Source of the DNA: Craterostigma plantagineum | Lineage: Eukaryota > Streptophyta > Magnoliopsida > Lamiales > Linderniaceae | Assembly (NCBI GenBank): GCA_027422505.1 | Contig: JAPQWV010000005.1 | Span: 6,329,501-6,393,500, forward strand | DNA: 64,000 bases | Direction: 5' to 3' | Shown here: one piece after another, positions 1-11,090 of the stretch | How the letters are laid out: each line of letters begins with the position of its first letter | Position numbering within the stretch: position 1 is the first letter of the stretch | Made by a program: the position numbers and the translations under genes | The notes under the pieces: generated by a model | Database searches by the model: none | Told to the model about the DNA's origin: nothing | The model's input: only the letters and a program-made list of their open reading frames with translations

Positions 1-265
1 CGTACCTTTTTATGTGTGTATTGCGTACCACGTCACACGTTTATACGACGTACCCGTTTTCTATATGGTAATGTGTTATATATGACGTATTACTATTTTC
101 TCAACGTATTACGTACCAAAATACGTTGTTATAGGGTACCTAAATGTGTTATATGGCGCACCTGCGGCGGATCGGGTACCTTTGTGCAAAACATTTATTC
201 TACTAGGTACCCACATAGAAAAAAATACTGGCAGGGTACTGAATTGCAAGTTTTATCCAAATGAG
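1..265. repeat. GTACC-rich dispersed repeat, copy A (cut by window edge)
   Basis: The stretch is a chain of loosely repeated units of about 27-30 bases containing GTACC, for example 'acgtacc...ttatatg'. The same sequence with the same order of units returns at about 54290-54640, including the shared tail 'caaaacattta' and 'aaaatactg'. It is therefore a dispersed repeat rather than a gene. An open frame at 16-264 is a by-product and shows no domain. The left end lies outside the window. Confidence 0.7.
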
Positions 266-364
266 TATTTATGTGTAAAGACCCCATAAAAAATGAAAAA
301 TGTGTTGAGATGGCATGAGAAATATTATCGTATGCATGATCTCCCGCTAGTCGCAAGGGTCTAT

Positions 365-620
365 TGTCAATCTTTTATAAGGGGTCTTTTCCCTGAAATG
401 GAAACATGTTGCATTTTAGTTCTATGTATTTTATTTTCAATATATTATCTTTACCAGTAACAAACATTATTAATTTATTTTCCAAAATATATGTAATAAA
501 GGGTGATGGATAGATAAAAAAAGTATCAAATTTTAGTTATAGTAATCACCTATTAACTCCTGTTTATTTTAATCATACATGTCATTTTTTCTTTAGATAT
601 ATATTTCATCTATTAAAACA
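365..620. repeat. AT-rich dispersed repeat, copy A
   Basis: This segment aligns by eye with 61015-61287. Shared blocks in the same order include 'tgtattttattttcaatat', 'gtaacaaa.at.attaat' and 'tgtaataaa'. In the second copy it ends just before a MULE-type element. No coding content or terminal repeats were recognised, so the class is unknown. Confidence 0.6.
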
Positions 621-1677
621 TTATGTATTACAAAAAGAACTCATCAATACAGTATATAAGTCTATAATCTAAACACAAACATCGAGCGTCCACTAAATAC
701 TGTTACATAAAAAAGTTACTCTAGCCAGCATAGATCTCTCGATTCACCGTTTATTTTCTATTACAACCTCGAAGTTTGTCATGGGGATTTTGGTTTGTCT
801 TTTTATATATACTAGACTAGATGAGGGTTGTGCGGCTACGAGTAGATTGTAGCCCGATTGGCGATTAGGAATCGTATAATAATTGGATATTGTGCATCCA
901 AATATGTATTAAGAAACTTAATAGCTATCGCCTTGCTGATTCAATGGAACCAAGCAAGAGTAATACATGTATATATTCTTATTTATCTTTAAGGTCAATA
1001 AAGTTGATTAGCTTTCAATAGGGACATGATTTGGGCACAAACAATATTTACCATTGAAAACACGCTAGTTCAGATCGTGTAATCGTTTGTGAGAAATCTA
1101 ATTGTTAAACATTTAAAACATTTATGGTAACAAAAGCGAAGAAAACCGTCGGTGTCGATTTGGGCACTCTCGCAGCAAAGGCTGAACCAACACGCAAATC
1201 CAGCTGAACCTCGGCCGAACTCGCCGAGGCTGAGGCCACCACTCACGCCGAGCACGCACAGGTCGAGGCCACCAACTGCCGACGCAGAGAAGGGGTGCTG
1301 CGTAGTCTTATATAGAGCTCAAAAGAACAAATTAAATAAGGAGCCAAACAACGAACGAAATGTACCAAGGAAAAGAGTAATCAACAAACCCATAAACAAA
1401 TATTGCAATTATATAAGGAGCCTAACTGATGAGCTTCATTGGGGATTAAGCCTTGTTCGAGGAGCCGTGGCAGGGCAGGAGGATGAAAAGCTATCACCAT
1501 TTGAAGATCGTACATAGTGGTTGCCATGGTAATAGCAATAGTTTTTTGTAATATTATTTTTATTTTCGATGGGCAATATTATTAATTAGACATGAGATAC
1601 ACTCCTTCCCACACGTGAAGTGATTAAATATTTAATATGGTTTTAAATTAGTGAAAGACTTCCGTTGCAATGAAAAG
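621..1677. other. Intergenic stretch, nothing recognised
   Basis: AT-rich sequence without a supported gene. An open frame at 1152-1517 is proline- and asparagine-rich, has no domain I recognise, and is not treated as a gene. A short GC-rich patch at 1195-1285 repeats 'gccgag' words. Confidence 0.5.
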
Positions 1678-1761
1678 TCATTTTTAATTAAATAAACAAA
1701 AAAATTAAAAGCATTAACAAAATAAACACGAATTGGAAAGTATTAACAAAATACAAAACTT

Positions 1762-2128
1762 CGTCATCTGGGAATACGAGTTAGTAACTCGTACTCCCAG
1801 ACGACGAGTCAATTTGGCCCGCTGACCAGCTGACGGTGACATGGCAAGGTATCTCGTCATCTGGGAAGACGAATTACTAACTCGTATTCCCAGATGACGA
1901 GTTATTGTTGACCACGCTGACCATCTGACATGGCAACGTAACTCGCATTCTGAGAATACGAGACAGTAATTCGTCTTTCCAGATGACGAGTTACGTTAAA
2001 GGCCGACAAAGCATGCATGATCATGCATCGTGCCATGCAGACTGTCGGGCAATAATTCTAGTAACTCGTCATCCGAGAAGACGAGTTACTCCCATTTGCA
2101 GCAACTCGTATCATCAGTTGACGAATTA
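1762..2128. repeat. Left array of palindromic TIR units of M1
   Basis: At least three imperfect palindromes of about 46-53 bases follow each other (1764-1809, 1854-1903, 1941-1993), then two single units near 2064 and 2101. Each is built from 'CTCGTCATCTGGGAAGACGA'-type arms facing each other. The spacers share 'gctgacc' and 'catggcaa'. Such repeats could bind transposase or fold into hairpins; that role is inferred. Confidence 0.8.
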
Positions 2129-2179
2129 ATTGTCTATATATATATCACCCCACCGATCATTTCTAACATAACATAAATA

Positions 2180-3566
2180 ATGGTGTCAAATCGCGTACAA
2201 GTCATAGTATATTTCGGAGGCGAAATAATCCAATCCTCCGATTCCACCATCAAATATAGCATCCGCCTATTGGGTATAGGCGAATTCGTCGCAACACCAA
2301 TTTTTCCGAGTTTATATCGTTATTATTTGAAATTACGGGTGCTGATAGCGGTCGTTTTTCGTTGACTGTCTCTGCGAAAAATGAATACTTTCAATATTCC
2401 CGCCACTTTTGTCAGCTACTCCAAATCTCCAACGACAACGACTTACAATTTTTTGTACATCCCGATTCGGAAAACGACTGTCTTGAAGTTTTTGTTGAGG
2501 CGGTTGAAAATTCAAACTTTGATTTGAACGAAGAGCCTCATCGCAATTTCGAGGAGCGGTGCTATATTCCTGCGTTTGAAGTTGGTTCTTCCAGTTATAC
2601 ATGTCCGGACTTTCCCGACATTGTCTCAGTTACGGCAGGGTTCGGCGATGTTTCTTTGGAGATGCCGACGCTTGGAGCACCATTCAATATGATAGAATCC
2701 GTGTCAGAACCCGTGCCAGACTTCGAGCCTGAACCCGAGGAAGATGTTGATGTAAGTGATTCGGAAGCAGACGATGAGGATCCACTGACCGAGTTACCCG
2801 ATCCCAACGACGACGACGAGAACGATGACGAGGATGCCCCAGATGATACAACTCCGCTGGACACTGCTGCTCCAATGCTGTTTCGGTCCGTACCATTTTC
2901 CAAACGTACCAAATGCCACCTCCTGGTGGTGACGACTGCGGTGGTCTTGGGGAGTTTTATGACAGAGATAACCCTACGTTTTGTCGAGGTATGATTTTTC
3001 AATCTAAGAAACATTTACAACGTGCCGTCGACGATTTTTCAATCAGGGTAGCTAGACGCGAGTACAACGTCAACGAGAGCAGCAGCACACGTTGGAGTGT
3101 TCAATGTGATCACACGACTGATTGCCCTTGGAGACTGAGGGCATCCTTTAAGCCAAAAAAATGTTACAGGTCTGTTACAAAATTTGAAGGACCACACACT
3201 TGCTATATGAATGAGCTGGCGAGCACACACCGTAATATCTCTCGAAATTTTATTGCTGATTTGTTGGTTGGAACCGTGAAAGTCGATTCGCAATTCCTAC
3301 CCAAGAATGTCCAACAACTCGTGAAGGATAGATATGGCTACGATATCTCATATATTCAAGCTCGGCATGGTCTGAAAAGAGCTATGGAAAATGTTTACGG
3401 TACGTGGGAGGAGTCTGTTATCAAACTCCCAACATTTATGAAGAGCGGCAATCTCCGGGAGCATCATGTTGTACGGAGTCCATGCAAATTGATGCGGCTG
3501 CATGCGATCAATGCACTCGCGGATGGTGCGTACATTCAAATTCGTCGTCGTGGTAAAATCAAATGA
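2180..3566 (+). pseudogene. MuDR-family MULE transposase, internally deleted
   Basis: Three overlapping frames make one decayed gene. 2180-2365 is the N-terminal start, with the 'VIVYFGGEI' motif common to MULE transposases. 2362-2994 is an acidic linker rich in D and E. 2913-3566 is the DNA-binding domain (DBD_Tnp_Mut type), with 'GMIFQSKKHLQRAV' and a Cys/His zinc-binding pattern (C-D-H...CPW...HTC). Downstream only 'ESVIKLP' and a short terminal stretch remain. The DDE catalytic core and the SWIM finger expected in a 600-800 residue protein are absent. At least two frameshifts (near 2365 and 2910) add to the deletion. The protein cannot be a working transposase. The family call rests on motif recognition and was not confirmed by a search. 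Confidence 0.75.
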
Positions 3567-3579
3567 TGTGTTCCACCTG

Positions 3580-4611
3580 TCAAATATTTACACAACACTT
3601 ATAAATGTAAGAAAGAACGCTAAATTCGCAACTTTCGCAAGAACGCCCATACCTCGCCGCATGTGGTGGGCCCGGTAAGACTATCCCGTCGACTACACGG
3701 GGGTCCATCGTGATACGATAATCGCCCCGTGCTGGCTGAAATGGCAAAATCCTCACATATGCCCATGCCTAAAACAATATCCTTATCATAAATAAATGTT
3801 TAAAATAACTATAATTTTTATCGGCAGGCTATATAATTACCTGCAACAGTCGTAGGGGTCCGCCTATATTTAGCTTTCCCGGCTCGGTTGCCGAACAAAG
3901 CTCTCTGTATAGGAATGCCAGCACCGCACTACCCCAACTAAATGTGCACACCTCCTCAATATCCTCCAACAGTTGGAGGTAAGTCAATGATACGGTGCTG
4001 GCGCTACATCGGGGAACATCACCGCACCGAATAGCAGCATCACATAACCCCGTGCTGAACATTCGACCTCTTCCTCATCACTATCATCCGCTATCGGCTT
4101 TTCCAACAACAATTCGCTAACGACTAAATCGATAGCGATGACCCCCTAACTCTATCAGCAGGCGGTCTAAACCTAGCAACTGCTCGCATTCGTCTATCCA
4201 CTGTGTGACCGTCTTCGAAACGATCACACCGGAGACACAACTACTATCTACAGGCAAACCCCACAAAATGCCTACGTCCTGTAAAGTGACGGTCGCCTCC
4301 CAAACAAAAAAATGAAACGTATGGGTCTCTTTCCTCCAACGCTCTACCAGTGCTGTAATCAAATGAGGGTCAACCCTCTGTGACATACAGCTGTAGACGC
4401 TGTATAGACCCATATCGTTCAACTTTCCTAATAAGCGACCGTATAAGATATTCGGTGCTTCTCTAGTACCCCACACTACATTTTCTAACGACCTACATCT
4501 AATAGTACTATCTATCGCGCTCTCATTTAATAATAAGTCCCCAGTACGGTGATTTGACTGCATCGTCAACACCGAACTATCAATAGGTCCGTAACAAGCA
4601 TCCAAATCCAT
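3580..4611 (-). pseudogene. Plant mobile domain (PMD / MAIN-like) gene, broken
   Basis: The start at 4611 opens a 164-residue frame with PMD hallmarks: 'RWRKETHTFHF' followed by 'TVTLQDVGILWGLPVD'. A second frame at 3841-4062 holds the later PMD signature 'FSWGSAVLAFLYREL' and 'GGPLRLLQ'. It ends at a GT donor, and a 72-base intron (3769-3840) leads to an exon starting 'AWAYVRILPFQP' that stops at 3580. The region joining the first two parts (about 4063-4116) is out of frame and much of the PMD is missing, so this is a deletion derivative. PMD proteins occur in transposons and as domesticated genes such as MAIN, which act in genome stability and silencing. Carriage inside a MULE fits the transposon-linked group. 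Confidence 0.75.
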
Positions 4612-4740
4612 TCTACATTCAAGAAAACGAAACCAAACAAATCAACAAAAAAATTAGCATTCGATAATTAATCTATTAATGCAAAAAATCGTTAATTTCG
4701 TATCGGCACATGGAGCGGACCTGACGTAAATTGGTGTAGT

Positions 4741-5150
4741 ACGTCGTCGGGCGGCGGCGGGTCGCAGCGGAGCGTGGGTCACGGCTGGGCCTGCGGCTCA
4801 TGGAGGGCCTGCGGGGCGCCGGCTCACGGTGGGACGACGGCGTAGGCGGACCGTCAAATCGGGCCAACGTACGCGTCGGGCGGCCGAAAAAATTAGCGGG
4901 GCGTCGGGTCACGGCTGGGCAGTGGTGAAGCGGCTCACGGAGGGCCTGCGGGGCGCCGGCTCACGGCGGAGGCGGCGGCGGAGGCGGACCGTCAAATCGG
5001 GGCAAGTTACGTCGTCGGGCGACAGAAGGGTCGCAGCGGGGCGTCGGGTCACGGCGAGGCGGCGGTGCAGCGGCTCATGGAGGGCCTGCAGGGCGCCGGA
5101 TCACGGCGGGACAACGGCGGAGGCGGGGCGGCGAATCGGGGCAAAGGTGG
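4741..5150. repeat. GC-rich tandem repeat, three units of about 130-145 bases
   Basis: Units begin near 4741, 4869 and 5007. Each contains 'gggtcacggc', 'ggagggcctgc', 'ggcgccgg', and all but the last contain 'accgtcaaatcggg'. Long open frames on both strands here (for example 4829-5413) are arginine-rich by-products of the GC content. The position is upstream of the PMD gene start at 4611, so it may be a promoter-side minisatellite. Confidence 0.7.
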
Positions 5151-5317
5151 ATGATCTCGCGCGGGCAGCTAGGCGGGGCGGCGGATCGTCTTCTTCGTGG
5201 GTTGGGCGGCCGCGTCAATGCAGGGGCGGAGGTGTCTACGTCGTCGTCGCTTCTCGTCTTCGTCGTCGAGGTTATGATTGTCGTGAGCGGCGAGCGGCGT
5301 CTGTAGGGTTTTGTAAA

Positions 5318-5465
5318 TACAGAACTAACTCGTCATCTCAGATGACGAGTTACTTAACTCGTCTTCTGAGAAGACGAGTTACTCCACGTCATTATTTCCG
5401 CCAGATAGGATAAGTAACGCGTTGTCCTAGATGACGAGTTACTAATTCGTACTCTCAGTGTACGA
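5318..5465. repeat. Right array of palindromic TIR units of M1
   Basis: Two nearly perfect 25-base palindromes built on 'AACTCGTC' arms lie at 5326-5350 and 5356-5380. A degenerate third follows at about 5420-5455. They mirror the left array at 1762-2128 in inverted orientation and lead into the AT-rich outer TIR. Confidence 0.8.
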
Positions 5466-5950
5466 AATCTTCTATTTTATTAATACTTTTCAATACTTGT
5501 TTATTTTGTTAATGCTTAATTTTTTTTTGTTTATTTAATTAAAAATACCAATGTACATGTCATGTCATAATTAGTTGGTATTTATTAAATGATATTTGGT
5601 AATAAAGTTGACCTTTTATACAGTAATAGAATTTTAACAACCCCATTATATTTTGGGTTTTTTAATTAAAATAATGCTATTTAAACCAAACATAGGGTTA
5701 TTTCGGTCAAAATAAATAAAATAGAGCAAAACGTGTTTAATGGAAGCGTCGTCGAATTATTAGAGCGAACGCCGCGGCTAATAGCCGCGATGATGAGGTG
5801 TCCCAAAACAAAACGGGCCTCTTTTATCAAAAGACGTATTGGGGCCATTTTTGGCCTAACATCAAAGACCGTTGCGCCTAATGGCCCCCGACGTCGCTGT
5901 TAATAATGCGACGAGTTGACGCAGCCCACTAACGAGATTGATGTGACGGC

Positions 5951-6387
5951 TAGAGCTATCAACTGGGCCCACGGCGACTTTTCAGCCCCCCCAGCGGGCG
6001 GGCCTGAGCAGGCAAGACCTGGGCGGGGCGGGCTAGCCCGCGGGCCGCCCGCCAGAATAATTAAAAAAGAATTATACTATTTACAATACAATATTACAAA
6101 TATACAATAATAATTGGTACTTAATAACATAAATGGATTAATATTAACAAAGTTTAGTATATTAGATACATTTTCCAACTTTAATTCTTCATTATTCTTT
6201 ATTTTTTCTTTGTTTTTATATTATTTTTTCATGTTTTTATTACTTTTTCTTACTTTTTCCTATTTTTTTATTTTTTGTTTTATTATTTTTCTAAAAATTG
6301 GCGGGATTGCCGGTGCCCTCTCCGCCAGTGGCGGGCTTTGGCCGGCTACGGGCTGCCCCACCCCATCGGCCCATTTCGACAGTAGTA
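5951..6387. mobile_element. hAT-like MITE, GGCGGGCC subtype
   Basis: It begins 'TAGAGCTATCAACTGGGCC' and the inverted right end reads 'TACTACTGTCGAAATGGGCC'. It is flanked by 8-base duplications GTGACGGC (5943-5950) and GTTACGGC (6388-6395), 7 of 8 matching. GC-rich 'gcgggc' clusters sit at both ends around an AT-rich centre. The centre is related to that of the element at 57578-58421. No coding content. Confidence 0.7.
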
Positions 6388-6649
6388 GTTACGGCCCATT
6401 ACGCGTTGTCTGCAATAATGGCTATTGGGCTCGACGTCGCTACCATTACACGCTAGAAACCCTAATTTCAAAATTAGGTCTCAAAACTGGGCGAAGTTCC
6501 TAAATTGAATCAAGTTCCACGATATCTATAGCACATATTCTACCAAAAACACAAACTTTAAACCCACAAATTCGACAAAATTTAAGGAAAACTACTTAAA
6601 TCAAGATTTAAACAAAGTAAGAGTTTCGTACCCCAATGAAGCTTAATCG
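6388..6649. other. Spacer before RPA-like remnant
   Basis: Contains the inverted pair 'ccctaatttcaaaattagg' at about 6459-6478. Otherwise no feature is recognised; it may be the old upstream region of the gene remnant at 6650-7330. Confidence 0.4.
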
Positions 6650-7330
6650 ATGATGACGAGGAAGAAGGATTGCATTATTGTTAGCTCTCGTTTCGCGGTT
6701 CAGATCGCAGGTGGCGGGTTGCTGGATTGGAGAGTAGTTCGCAAGGAGAAGTTAGGAGGAAGAATGAGGCGTTGGGGGTTCACCACTGCAAAAGTAAGAT
6801 TACTAAATACATATCATGTGTGGCGAGTACCTTTACAACACACTATTCTTCTATGCAGGCTATGCTTTCAGATTACTTTATCAGATGAAACGGATAGCAT
6901 ACTGGCGATGATTGAGGAAAAAGAAGCTGAAACATTGTTAGGTTTTAAAGTTGAAGAGATAACCGGATACGAAGAAAAGGTACATGTATGCATCATTTAC
7001 TAACTAAATCTTCTTGAATACATATTTGTTCAATATTTAAGCATATATATTCAGGAAGGCAAATTTTACGCTGAAGCGATGAACACCAGATTACAAGACA
7101 TGCAATTGTTATACCATATCAAAGCACATCAATACCCATCAAGAGCTGGACCGTCCACTTTGTATACTGTTATAGGTCGACTTTCTACGGCTACAGAGCC
7201 TTCTTTATTAGGGGAACAAACAGAGTCTCGAGAAAAAGGAAAGCGAGTGAGTCCCCAAATCGTGATACATCACGTCAAAGTAAAGGTGCAAGGATTTAAC
7301 TCTTTTCCTCTTCTGGCATGGTGTTTGTAG
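6650..7330 (+). pseudogene. RPA1-like OB-fold (replication factor A C-terminal type) gene fragment
   Basis: The conserved stretch is 'ITLSDETDSILAMI', 'EAETLLGF' and 'EEITGY', then after an intron 'EGKFYAEAMNTRLQD'. This is the pattern of the C-terminal OB-fold in plant RPA large-subunit-like proteins, which bind single-stranded DNA. The intron at 6980-7054 has GT..AG borders in phase 0. A further acceptor near 6858 is likely. The N-terminal OB folds are missing and no full reading frame can be built, so I call it a remnant. Such genes occur as plant RPA1 paralogues and as passengers of Helitrons; no Helitron ends were found here. Confidence 0.5.
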
Positions 7331-7474
7331 ATAGCACAAGTAACATCATTTTGCCTTATAAGGTTGAATGTCTTCAAAGTAAAGGTGTAAGGGTTTAACT
7401 GTTTTGATCTTCTGTTGTGGTGTTTGTAGATAGCACAAGTAACACCCTTTTGCGTTATAAGGTTGAATGTCTTC
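7277..7474. repeat. Tandem duplication, 2 x 99 bases
   Basis: The unit starting 'aaagtaaaggtg' at 7277 is repeated from 7376 with about ten differences. Both copies end 'ggttgaatgtcttc'. It lies just downstream of the RPA-like remnant and just before the copia element. Confidence 0.85.
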
Positions 7475-7495
7475 TATGGTGTGCAGATTTGTAAG

Positions 7496-7963
7496 TGTTA
7501 GGATCGGTTGATGCGTTTAGAGGGGGTGAACAAACGCTTGACTCTTTTTCAGTTTATTTAGCTGTTTCGTGTGGTGACTGATATTCAATCAATGACCGGT
7601 CAGTATTAGTGCGGAAAATGATACTGAACGGTTGTAACCTGTGAAATGAAATATGTGTGTGTGTGAGACCGAGTTGTTTCTGGAAGTTCGGAGTTAAAAT
7701 CTCCTACGTCTCCCCTTCTTCCTCAATAGGAAGGTTCACTTGATCTTCAATTGTACAAAATCGCAACACAACCTACCCAGCTGATCACAGCTTAAATCTA
7801 GAGAATCACCTAGGCAGTCGTTTGCAACAATCCACCTATTTCAACATTTTTTTACGGTCCGTTGGAATAAAGAACATAAAAAATATGAATAGTTATGTCC
7901 TTTGACTTCACTCTTGATTTCTCTCTTTCACACGTGTTTGAAGAATTGTTGATAATAGCTTAG
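7496..7963 (-). repeat. Copia 3' LTR, first part
   Basis: Matches 22516-22984 of the right LTR. It is cut by the gypsy insertion after 'gataatagcttag'; the LTR resumes at 20227. Confidence 0.9.
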
Positions 7964-9426
7964 TGATCGACGCGTGGTGTGTGAATGAAAAGTGCGATAT
8001 GTAATAATTAAAACGAATACCTAATTACTATCACCGACGTGCGATAGGCAGTGGACCTATCGTTTGTAGTGTAGTAAAGTGAGTAAACGAGTATCGGACA
8101 CAAGGAATAAATCAAGTACTAGTAGTGACCTATCGACTCGATATCTAGCCTAAATAAAATTCGCAAATTGTTTGACGACTTCACCTAACAGACCGCTACT
8201 AAATCAATCAGAAATTCAAAGAACGCGGCTAACTGATACGAGAGTTTTCAGATGATAAAGACGTGCTCGGGATTCGACTCCCGCTAGGTGTTATCGGCTA
8301 AGACATTGAATTATCGCTCCTACGTGCTCCTGACTAAATCGCAGTAATTTTCCTACCCGCTCGCGAATTTGCTGTCGCCGTAAACGCTCGCGGGGATCTA
8401 AATTCGGTAATTACTAATGCCGAGGATCGGGTATTTGCTTTCGCCCTATACCCGAATCCTAACTTCTATGAGCGGCTTAAACGTTATTTAGCTGTTGCCC
8501 TAAACGTTTTTCCACACGATCACTTTAACACATAGACATATTAAAGCAACGAAACAGATTAGAACGATAAATAGTCAAACACATAGTCACGATAATTATA
8601 AGTCTTAACTACGAAATACCCTAGCGTTTATCTAATCCCAAACACAAAGGGGAATTAGCTACGCATAATAGACGGGAGAATAACGAAAGAAATAAGAAAC
8701 AGAGGTGAAGAACTCATGATCTTGATATACGGATGATCTGTGATGATTGCGCGGGAGATCTTCGTTCTTCGTCCAACTTTGCGTAATTCGTCGTTGATTC
8801 GTCTCGTGCGCTCCGGGACATGTTTCTCTATTCTTTTCGCCCTAATTTTGTCTCTAGATGATTTGGATTTGATCTCTGGTAAGTTGTGCCCTTTCTGGGT
8901 CGAATTTGGGCTTTTTATAACGATTCCCGTAACGGTCACGGCCTGGGACATGGGCCGTCACGGCCGTGACCTTCGCCGACTCAAATCGCTCGACTCTCTG
9001 CCAAGTGTCACGGCCAAGTGCATAGGGTGTCACGGTCGTGACCATCTTAGGTTGACCTCTCTGCCATGTGTCACGGCCTGGCGCATTGGGCGTCACGGCC
9101 GTGACCATCATCTATCGAACTCTCTGCCTCCTGTCACAGCTAGGTGCAAGGTCTGTCACGGCCGTGACCGATGGCAGTTGCTTTATTTCGGTCTCTGATG
9201 GGTGTCACGGCCAAATGCATAGGGTGTCACGGCCGTGACACCTGTCAGTGTTGCTCATTTTTGCACCGTTTTGCCCCGTTTTTGCTCGTTTTTGCCCGAA
9301 CTCGTCCTAAGCTCCTTCAATAACAAAATACGTGTAAATATATTGAATAAATGCATAAATTCATTGCTAAGGTTCTATTATACCCCAAATAAATACTATG
9401 ATAAACGTTTTGAAATGCGTTTATCA
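7964..9426 (-). repeat. Gypsy 3' LTR
   Basis: Long terminal repeat of 1463 bases, paired with 18755-20221. On the minus strand it follows the polypurine tract at 9427-9444. It contains the GTCACGGCC array described separately. Confidence 0.93.
8930..9241. repeat. GTCACGGCC palindrome array in gypsy LTR
   Basis: Five units of about 60-70 bases each contain 'GTCACGGCC' and, 20-25 bases on, the palindrome 'GTCACGGCCGTGAC' or a one-base variant. The spacers share 'ctctctgcc'. The same array is at 19729-20038 in the other LTR. In an LTR this is the promoter-bearing region, so protein-binding sites are a reasonable but untested reading. Confidence 0.85.
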
Positions 9427-9444
9427 AACCTCCCCACACTTAAG
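9427..9444 (-). promoter_or_regulatory. Polypurine tract next to gypsy 3' LTR
   Basis: On the minus strand the sequence 'CTTAAGTGTGGGGAGGTT' directly precedes the LTR start TGATAAAC. This is the expected place for plus-strand DNA priming. Confidence 0.75.
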
Positions 9445-10786
9445 CATTTGCTTGTCCTCAAGTAAATTAGAGATCAGATAAAGCATTACATCAGGACAAT
9501 GGCACGATAGTTCGCAATTTATCATCAAAGCTAGAGAGCACTAAAGGAATCGAATAAACAATCATGAATATCGCACTAATGACCTGCACCTGTCAACCTG
9601 AGCTTCCTTCGCACTGCAAATCGAGATCTATACCTCACAAGGATTCACTCAATTCACTCAAGTGTATAGGCTAGCATATAGTGAGTCGCTCAATTCGTGC
9701 ACTAGTCCAGCCCCTACCAGAAACTTGCAAGCTAATCACATCTCTACTATTCAAAGTGGCAAGTATAAATCTGGGGGTCTTTTCGGGGGAAACGGGACGA
9801 AAAATCATGAAGCGACACGCATATGAAGACTTAAACTTAGAGCTAGAACACAGCATGATCAAAACAGACAGTCACACGTCCCAACATAAGACTCGACGTT
9901 CTCGCTCCGAAATCCTAGACTTTTCTGCTCGACCCTCTCAACTCAGTTCCCTTTTCATTTTCTGCCCTTTCACCTTAGTTACGCTCTACTTTTGTGCACT
10001 GCCCTTATTCCCTAAAAACATCAAGGTTCGGCTTTTGTCGCAAAGAATACATCGTCACAGCGAATGCCGTGTACCTAGGGATACTTATTACCGAGACCTA
10101 TATCTTGCCAAAGGGTTATGGGCAGGCTTATGCAAGGGATCGGGTCATTTCAAAAAACGGTCAAGTAAGCCACGAGTCATTTCATGAATAGCAGAGAAGA
10201 ACAACAAATCAAACACTGAAACAGTAACTCTCAAGTTCGATTTCTGCTCTATTCTAATCAACTCAGGCTCATAAAATCTCTGGAGGTTTATTCGGGTCAG
10301 GGGCATTTCACAACATACGAGGTAAGCAACGAATAGGCTCAGGCTCAAAATGGCTACTAGGGGGCATTAGTCATGGTAAGGAAGATTTGGCCCTGGACTT
10401 AATTCCTATTGCCCTCATCATTTTCACACTAACGCACCCAAATAGTTTCAACACGCATCGGACAGGCAAATTTTAGAGAGATATAGACTAGGCACGTCAC
10501 ACAACCAAGAAAAATGAGCATAAGCTCGTCAGGCTCAAACTCTCACACGAAACAGGGTTATGTGTACGGATCTCTCAAAGCAGTGCTGTATCTATTCAGG
10601 CAGACAAGATTCAATCAGTCATGCATGTCCTAATTGCTCACAGAATTTCATAGAATACAGACCAACTCGAGATAAGCGCAAACAATCATGCCTGATTCAG
10701 TAATTCATGCCTTTCCAACGAACTCAACGACTCACGGACACGTCATAAAAATTTAAAAATTTTCACGTAAGTTCTAAAACTAAATT

Positions 10787-10804
10787 CCCCTCCCCACACT
10801 TAAG
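10787..10804 (-). promoter_or_regulatory. Second PPT-like copy inside gypsy element
   Basis: The minus strand reads 'CTTAAGTGTGGGGAGGGG', almost the same as the PPT at 9427-9444 but 1.36 kb further inside. The flanking words 'ttgtcc' are also similar. It could be an internal plus-strand priming site or a duplicated LTR-proximal segment. Confidence 0.55.
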
Positions 10805-11090
10805 TCAGACGTTGTCCCCAACGTAAACAGAATAAAAGGGAAGGAAAAAGAGTTTAAAAGAACGGGACTCCCCTGACGTGGTCGTGACGTAGTTGTTTAT
10901 TTTGCGCGTGAAGGTCGTGTTGTAATCCATTATGCGTATCCTGGCGCTAGCTAGAGAGCAATAGACACGAAAAGAGAGTAGTCATAAGATTAAATAGAAA
11001 CACAGTTATAAGCTTCAAAGGTGGATACAAGATAAAACACACGCGACTACTTAAGCAAATGAAATGTCATAGAAAGAAAAGGACAAATCC

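Larger units (their letters stand above)
1678..5549. mobile_element. MULE-type DNA transposon with palindromic-array TIRs (element M1)
   Basis: The outer ends are inverted copies. The left end starts near 'catttttaattaaataaac', followed by 'attaacaaaataaac'; the reverse complement of 5470-5549 reads the same. Inside each end lies an array of small palindromes built on 'AACTCGTC...GACGAGTT'. Between the ends are a MuDR-type transposase remnant on the plus strand and a plant mobile domain gene on the minus strand. Both are broken, so the element cannot move on its own. The target duplication could not be fixed, so the outermost base is uncertain by several bases. Confidence 0.8.

Noticed and set aside
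1152..1517. Open frame of 121 residues
   Set aside because: No start context, domain or repeat relationship; composition changes along its length.
4829..5413. Long arginine-rich open frame
   Set aside because: It lies in a GC-rich tandem repeat, has no domain, and runs through the TIR array.
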